Both the position numbers and the translations under genes were made by a program. A stretch of 64,000 nucleotides of DNA, taken from NCBI GenBank assembly GCA_002099365.1, contig MSED01000014.1:2170001-2234000 (forward strand). The letters run 5' to 3'. The notes under the pieces were generated by a model. It made no database searches and was not told the DNA's origin. It saw only the letters and a list, made by a program, of their open reading frames with translations. Positions 59,810 through 64,000 of the stretch are shown here, piece by piece; the stretch's first letter is position 1, and each line of letters opens with the position of its first letter. This DNA comes from Phialophora verrucosa. Its lineage: Eukaryota > Ascomycota > Eurotiomycetes > Chaetothyriales > Herpotrichiellaceae.

Positions 59810-62800
59810 CTAGACGCTGGCATTACTCCCACGACGCGCGTACTCCGTCTCAATCTCCTTGCCGTCCGAGCCCGTCGTCTCTCCAGCCTCCGTCTTCCGC
59901 CAGACCATCTCATCCCACTTGGTGAAATCCTTCCCTCGAAAGAGATATTCGGCCACTTCGTCTGGTGGATCCACAGTCATATCCACAACGCTGTTGTTGT
60001 AACGGTAGCGACGGCCCATCGCTACAGCCTTCAGGCCGACTCTCTCGCGACGACGATTCTCCTCGTTCTGGGTCTGTTGCTGCAGGGCCAACCGCTTGGC
60101 GACCTCGTTGGCGTCGTGGAGGGCCACCAGCTTGCGCTTCGCCGGATACTTGGCCACGAGTTCGTCGATGAGGTGGTGCATACGCCATTCGTTGCTGCGG
60201 TCGCTAGCATCGTCGTCGTCCTCAAACTGGGCTTCATCGTTGCTGGAGCGAGGGCTCACTACGAAGTCACGGGCGGGTCTGTCTTCGATGTGCTGGTGTT
60301 CGGTGTCCACGATCTTCGGAGGATGATCGATCTGATGGCGCAAGAAACTCGTAGTCACCACGTCGGATACGGTCATGCCTGTGGCGTTTTCCCAATAGAG
60401 GAGGCCTGGTCGGAATTCAACGATGAAGCGGACGAGCTCTCGGTGGCCTCTGCGCACTAAATTGTGAAGTGGATAGTCACCTGCTCCGTCCATCTTCTCC
60501 AGGTCTCTGCCTCCCGAGAGACACAGCAACAGGCTGAGAGACTCTTCCCAGCCGGTATGGCTGGTGATACGGCCCAAGAACACGCCGAGAGGTGTGTTGC
60601 CGGTAGATTCCACAGTGCTACAGCGCTCCAGGAGTAGAGGCGCGACAATCTGTTTGTCAAGCATATTCATGACGGATCCGAGAAACGCTGCCTTGTCAAC
60701 CGCGATGGTGTCGAGAATAGTGTGCAGGATGTTGCGTCCGACATGATCTTTAGTGGCTTGGTTGGCTCCAGCTGCAATCAACTTCTTCGCCGCATAATAT
60801 CTCCGGACTTCGAACGCGAGGTGGAGCGGAGTCTTGCCGTCTGCTGCACGGACTTCCAATGCGTCAGGCATTTTCTCGAGGAGGAGGTCAAATGTGGGTT
60901 GACTTCCATCCTTTCGTGGTGGCGATAAAATCCCAACATGCAGCGCCAGTTCGTTGCGTGTCGAGAGCCAGGCTCCCAAGGTGCCCTTGATACCGCCCTT
61001 GGCTTGTGCTAATGCTTGTATCCGCTTTTCATCCTTGACGGACTCTGCGAACTCGAGATATCTGCGCAAAGGTGCATCTGTGAGGAAGAATTCGGTAGAA
61101 TCTGGATTGCCTTCGATGGCGGCAGCAAGAAGAGGCACTCCCACGTCAGACTCAGGACGTTGGAAATGCCGTCCCCCTCGACTTGCCTCTGCCCAATCCT
61201 GGCGTTTCCGGCCGTGCACACTGAGTCCCTGGTAGTACTTGGGTTTTTCGTCAAGCTTGATTCCAGACTTCTGGAACACCTTCTGCAAGGGAAACCCAAA
61301 GCCGGTGGACTTGATGATCTCAGATATCATTTCGACACGACCCAGCCGCACTGCAAGGCCGAAATCGTCCTGGTCGATGTGCATGACTCTCAGGCTGTCT
61401 TTGTTGTCATCAACGATCAGGCTTGCCAACTCGTTGCCAACCTTGATCAAAAACTTCAAGAGGGTCATGTTTTCGGTGAACTGTCATCATTCTTCGTTAG
61501 CCAAGGGACACAGATAGGACAACGGGAATGACTACATCGCAGGAAGACCAAACATTGAGGAGAGGGTGAGAACTTACAATGGCGTATCGGACCAAAGAGC
61601 GCTCCATCGACTGGCTTGTTGCTGCCAACACTGCGTTGAACCAAGCCCAGGATTGCTTGGATTGATCACCGAGGTAGACTCGGCGGTCCGCAAACCTGCC
61701 TCCGAACGCATCTCTTACCTGTCGCTGGTCGACGTGTCCCTGCAATGCACGAGCAAGCTGACAATGCCAGGCGACCATGGTGGACGGTGAGACTCGTGAT
61801 TTGACGGTCGTAGCCTCCAGTGCAGCAACATCATCCACAGTGAAAGCTTCGTCGACGAGTTGCGCGTGGACTCTCACGTCATCACTGCCTTCTGAACGTT
61901 CGTCGTCACTGATGTCATCGCTATAGCTGTCATCATCCTCAGTGCGAAGACGGTAGTGATATCGGACCGACTTGTCATCAGGTTTGTATTGTGCTTTGGC
62001 GATTTCCACAACCACTCGAGCCAATTCATAATGACCCCGTATTGCTGCAATTGAAAAGGGACTGAATCCACGGAGGTCGTAGACGGCAACATGGAGAGGG
62101 TGGGTGCCGTGGAGACAGAGTGACTTGACTGTTTCCACGTCCCCGGTCCAGGCAGCCTCGAACAGCTTGATGTAGTTGGCCTTTTTCTCCGGAGTGAGAT
62201 CCGATATATTGAAAGAGATCTTGGTCATGTAGGGTTCTTTGTTGCTGTTGTTGAAGCCGTATTGGTAGCCACGACGGCCTACCGTCTTCTGTTCTTTCTG
62301 TATCTCTGGATGGAGCTCCGAGAACGACTTGGCACCCTTCCCTTGAAGCTTCCGTTTTAGACTGAGTAACTTTTCAATCATGTTGTTGATGGCTGCTTTC
62401 TTTAGTGTCTCGTCTGGAGATTGCTTCTTCGAAAGGAGCTCCTTCTCGTATTGCTTCGTCTGGTATTGATGAAGTGATTTGGCGACGCGAAGATCTCCGA
62501 AAGCGGTCCAGTAAGAGTAGGATCCTTCCTCATAGCCGTCAAGGTATACGGAGTCCTCTTGCAGGGCTGCTGGCTTTTCCAGATTCTGACCGTCCACGGG
62601 GTTCAGGTATTCTTGAAGAGATGCGATACGTTCTTCAACAAGGTCCAGTAAAGATTTACCATTTGTGTTCCAAGCTGAGTATTGGTACTCTAGGTAGTTG
62701 TACGCCTTGGTGGGCAGGGTGTTGACATCTTCCCCTCCGTCGACAAGCTGATCAACAAAGTCCACCATATCGTGTTGCAGCGCAACAATAATTGGCTGCT

Positions 62801-64000
62801 CGACGGTCTTCTGAAAGTTCTTCTTCGTTGTTTCTGGGTCATTTGAGACTTTGTCGAAACTACGTTTGTAGGCTTGTGCATATGACTCAAAGTCAATGTG
62901 GGTTTTGGCGCCCCAGCGGATAAGACTGTCAACGACCTCTGGCTTTCCAGTCCGAATAGCGGTCAGCAATGGAGTATTGACGTTGCTGTTGCCGTAGAAC
63001 CCAGAGATGGCGATGAAATTGCAAGCGCTGGCGAACCGCGATTGATCGGCAGTGTGCATGGTCTCCAAGACAAGTGTCTTCGCACTATTGACGGCATGGT
63101 TGAGGGCTGAGATGTGTTTCATATCGGCCTGGGTATACGTTGCTCCATGCGCAAGGAGGACTCTCACGGTCTCGTTGGCTTGTCGAAGAGGCAGCTGCAG
63201 GGCCAAGGTGATGGTCAGTATTGCAGCCTTGGCCTGCTTTCGATTGTAGTCGTCCATAATCTTGACCGGAAGGAGGACATCGGCGCCATATTTGTCAATC
63301 AGAAGCTCGATGACGTCCAAATGGCCAGCTAGGATAGCAAGATGAAGAGGCGAAAGTGGGCTGTCCCAAGCCAGTACGTCGACATCGTACACATCTGGCT
63401 CATCCTCTGCCCCGTTCTCATCAGGGCTCACGTTGTCCTTGATCTTCACGAAAGAACCCTCCGTCACGTCGTCTGCTTCGTCATCGTTGTCGAAATCTTC
63501 TTCAGAATCAAAAGAATCATCCTCGCTGCCGTCATCCTCGCTGGCATCTTGCTCGTCGCTCCCATTTTCGGAGGAAGCATCTGCCCCAGCAGCAGCTCTT
63601 CGAGCATCCCTGCGTGCATCTTCCTTGAGCATTTCTGCTTCCTCGTTCGCATCGCTCTTGTCGAGGATATCTTTGACCATTTGCGCTTGCCCGCGGTGGG
63701 CGGCCAGGTGCAAAGCGGTCATGCCGTTATACAGTCGTGCTACAAGCCGGGCGCCATGCTCGATCAGACACTGGACAATCTCGGGAGTCGAGCACATCAC
63801 AGCCAGCTGCAAAGGCGTGCGGCCGGTGTGGTCTCTTCGATTGACGTCCACCACTTCCGGAGAAGAGAACCAGTCTCGGACAGCGTCTAAGTCAAGATCG
63901 ACGATGGCCTGGCACAGCCTGGTAGTGTTGCCGACGTACGCCATGTCTGTCCAGTCGTCATCAGTAATAGGGTTGAAGCTCCCAATGGCCTGCCTGCCAG
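59810..64000 (-). CDS. Large ankyrin-repeat protein, 5' partial
   Basis: Exons 64000(<)-61578 and 61480-59810, joined over a 97-nt intron (GTAAGT...GACAG), give at least 1,364 aa; the frame is open at the right edge (ending DDDWTDMAYVGN upstream of ATG 63944), so the start lies outside. Ankyrin repeats appear in several blocks: HTGRTPLQLAVMCSTPEIVQ and YNGMTALHLAAHRGQAQMV at the N-terminal end, SPLSPLHLAILAGHLDVIEL, NTPLLTAIRTGKPEVVDSL, then after the intron GKTPLHLAFEVRRYYAAKKL and GDYPLHNLVRRGHRELV. Between repeats are long acidic stretches (runs of Asp/Glu/Ser near 63480-63560). The C-terminal end is charged (EENRRRERVGLKAVAMGRRY). The protein is conserved among filamentous ascomycetes as far as I recall, but without a known role; it is probably a cytosolic or nuclear scaffold. 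Confidence 0.88.

Noticed and set aside
1..64000. CRISPR arrays, intact transposons, integrated viral genes
   Set aside because: No regularly spaced repeats, terminal repeats with transposase, reverse transcriptase or viral replicase ORFs were seen; the DNA is a fungal nuclear region.

Overview
This window is nuclear DNA of a filamentous ascomycete (Pezizomycotina). Nearly every gene has short GT-AG introns of about 45-130 nt with CTAAC or CTGAC branch sites. Intergenic gaps are 0.2-1.2 kb, and the families (Zn2Cys6 regulators, MFS carriers, APH-like kinases, F-box proteins) are typical of that group. The family mix suggests Eurotiomycetes, perhaps Chaetothyriales, but that is inference. I rebuilt exon structures by hand from splice signals and reading-frame continuity; two-base errors at individual junctions are possible.

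Layout. 0-4 kb holds two secreted proteins on the minus strand: a Ser/Thr-rich glycoprotein that runs off the left edge, and a protein with a mature N-terminal His resembling a lytic polysaccharide monooxygenase. 4.6-7.2 kb is the ribosome-rescue GTPase HBS1. 7.7-9.7 kb is a small graveyard with a kinase ORF broken by an in-frame stop and a frameshifted APH-like kinase. 10-21 kb is mainly conserved housekeeping: a disordered Ser-rich protein, F-actin capping protein alpha, an omega-type glutathione transferase, ER chaperone BiP/Kar2 with a match to the yeast unfolded-protein-response element, and a PNPOx-flavin reductase fusion.

21-45 kb looks like an accessory region. It contains a Zn2Cys6 regulator with a GC-AG intron, an SRPK-like kinase, and a frameshifted SET-domain remnant. 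Next is a minus-strand trio: sugar-type MFS transporter, regulator with TWO complete Zn2Cys6 clusters, and sulfatase. An F-box protein, a frameshifted APH kinase, and a divergent amidase/MFS pair follow. GC-rich and AT-rich repeat debris lies between these genes.

45-64 kb returns to conserved genes: SUA5 (tRNA t6A synthesis), a TPR/F-box/LRR protein, a divergent mitochondrial pair (CIA84-like PPR protein and mitochondrial ribosomal protein S18), AIP1, SAGA subunit HFI1/ADA1, an odd acidic ORF following HFI1 in the same frame, and a large ankyrin protein running off the right edge.

The strongest candidate for something new is the transporter/double-zinc-cluster regulator/sulfatase trio at 27.2-34.5 kb, which reads like a small regulated module for a sulfated substrate. 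The gene-boundary oddity after HFI1 and the repeated decay of kinase-like genes also deserve a look. I found no rRNA, tRNA, CRISPR array, intact transposon or viral gene.
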